In this document: positions 37,846 to 38,243 of the stretch, piece by piece | Layout: the number at the start of each line of letters is the position of its first letter | Position numbering within the stretch: position 1 is the stretch's first letter | IMG/VR virus record: IMGVR_UViG_3300028920_000152 | Location: 1 to 38,243 of that record | DNA: 38,243 bases | Origin: a virus | Direction: 5' to 3' (one strand) | Translations under genes and position numbers: made by a program | The notes under the pieces: model-generated | Seen by the model: the letters and a program-made list of their open reading frames with translations, nothing else | Database searches by the model: none | Told to the model about the DNA's origin: nothing

Positions 37846-38243
37846 ATGGGAAAGCAGATAGGCTATGACGATTTGAAAAATTTACCACACGCAACAGATT
37901 GGACGCTTGTTGATGTTCATCTGTATGCCTATGGGGAATTGCCCGAACCAAGTGACATGAGGGATTTGGATCTCATAAAAGCCATGAGAGGTGTTTCCGA
38001 TAGATTGGAGAATGACCAAGATGATAAAATGCCACTGCGAAACAGCGTGGCCTATTTTATCAGGCTTTGTGCAGATTATATAGAGAGTCTGCGGGCCACC
38101 CGCCCCACGGCACCCGCACAGCAGGAAGCGGACAAGCGTGTTGCACGCAGGAGCGGAAAGCACCCAGTTGTCTTTTGCGCTCAATGTAAGCACATGCGGG
38201 ACGGATACACCACATGCAAGGTTGGCCTTGACCAGACAAAGGA
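37846..38243 (+). CDS. Mosaic small protein, 3' truncated by window end
   Basis: Open to the window end. N-terminal 80 residues (MGKQIGYDDLKNLPHATDWT... NSVAYFIRLCADYIESL) are not similar to the left copy, whereas the C-terminal part (ATRPTAPAQQEADKR... TTCKVGLDQTK) is the shared 150-bp module. It probably continues into a segment like SSCKFEC. Confidence 0.65.
   Translation, partial: MGKQIGYDDLKNLPHATDWTLVDVHLYAYGELPEPSDMRDLDLIKAMRGVSDRLENDQDDKMPLRNSVAYFIRLCADYIESLRATRPTAPAQQEADKRVARRSGKHPVVFCAQCKHMRDGYTTCKVGLDQTK
38094..38243 (+). repeat. 150-bp repeat, right copy
   Basis: Partner of 1533-1682: one mismatch at 38116, then 127 identical bases to the window end. The window stops exactly where the left copy reaches 1682. 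Confidence 0.97.

Noticed and set aside
1-38243. CRISPR array, tRNA genes or integrase/att site
   Set aside because: No regularly spaced repeats, no tRNA-like cloverleaf with TTCGA/CCA-type signatures, and no recombinase ORF were seen.

Overview
The window looks like most of the genome of a tailed double-stranded DNA phage (Caudoviricetes, siphovirus-like). It has a two-part terminase, a DUF4055-type portal, a MuF-like head protein, a P22-like coat protein, a tail tube, a tail chaperone with a -1 frameshift site, a short tape measure and no sheath or contractile baseplate genes. Every supportable gene is on the + strand; minus-strand frames are shadows. I see no integrase, no clear CI-type repressor, no tRNA, no rRNA and no CRISPR array. 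The host is not identifiable. The Dcm-type methylase, Lar-like zinc ribbon, RusA, ERF recombinase and consensus sigma-70 promoters suggest a Gram-negative-type bacterial host.

Layout. 1-2122: end of the first replication block, with a truncated replication-protein C-terminus and several small ORFs. 2123-2288: a structured leader. 2289-6241: replication and DNA modification, with a lambda-O-like initiator carrying 11-bp iterons inside its gene, RusA, and a cytosine methylase overprinted by a second ORF. 6256-8885: terminase, whose large subunit is broken by a split intein and a free-standing HNH endonuclease. 8921-14757: head genes. 14822-20951: connector, fibre-like and tail tube genes. 21003-22321: two glycosylation-type genes. 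22393-31490: tail chaperone, tape measure, hub and fibres. 31511-32548: endolysin region. 32548-32628: a structured 3' RNA plus intrinsic terminator. 32701-38243: a second early block with two strong promoters, a type II hammerhead ribozyme, many mini-genes for zinc-ribbon proteins, a Cro-like HTH, an ERF recombinase and a Lar-like protein.

The two ends of the window are related. Both carry small cysteine-rich ORFs joined by a repeated DNA segment encoding A-T-R-P-T-(A/P)-P linkers, and both carry a copy of a 29-aa membrane microprotein. The last 127 bases exactly repeat bases 1556-1682, so the right end probably stops inside a repeat. This fits a circularly permuted genome that continues past 38243 into the missing N-terminus of the first gene.

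The strongest unusual signals are these: (1) a complete type II hammerhead ribozyme at 32984-33033; (2) the fractured terL with split intein and HNH gene; (3) two protein-coding frames in the dcm gene, both resembling known phage protein families; (4) out-of-frame 11-bp iterons plus an A-rich tract inside the replication gene; (5) a leader RNA whose apical loop can pair with the Shine-Dalgarno region of that gene; (6) a terminator-linked RNA whose 7-nt loop is an exact complement of GTGGAGG, the start-site motif of at least eight phage genes.
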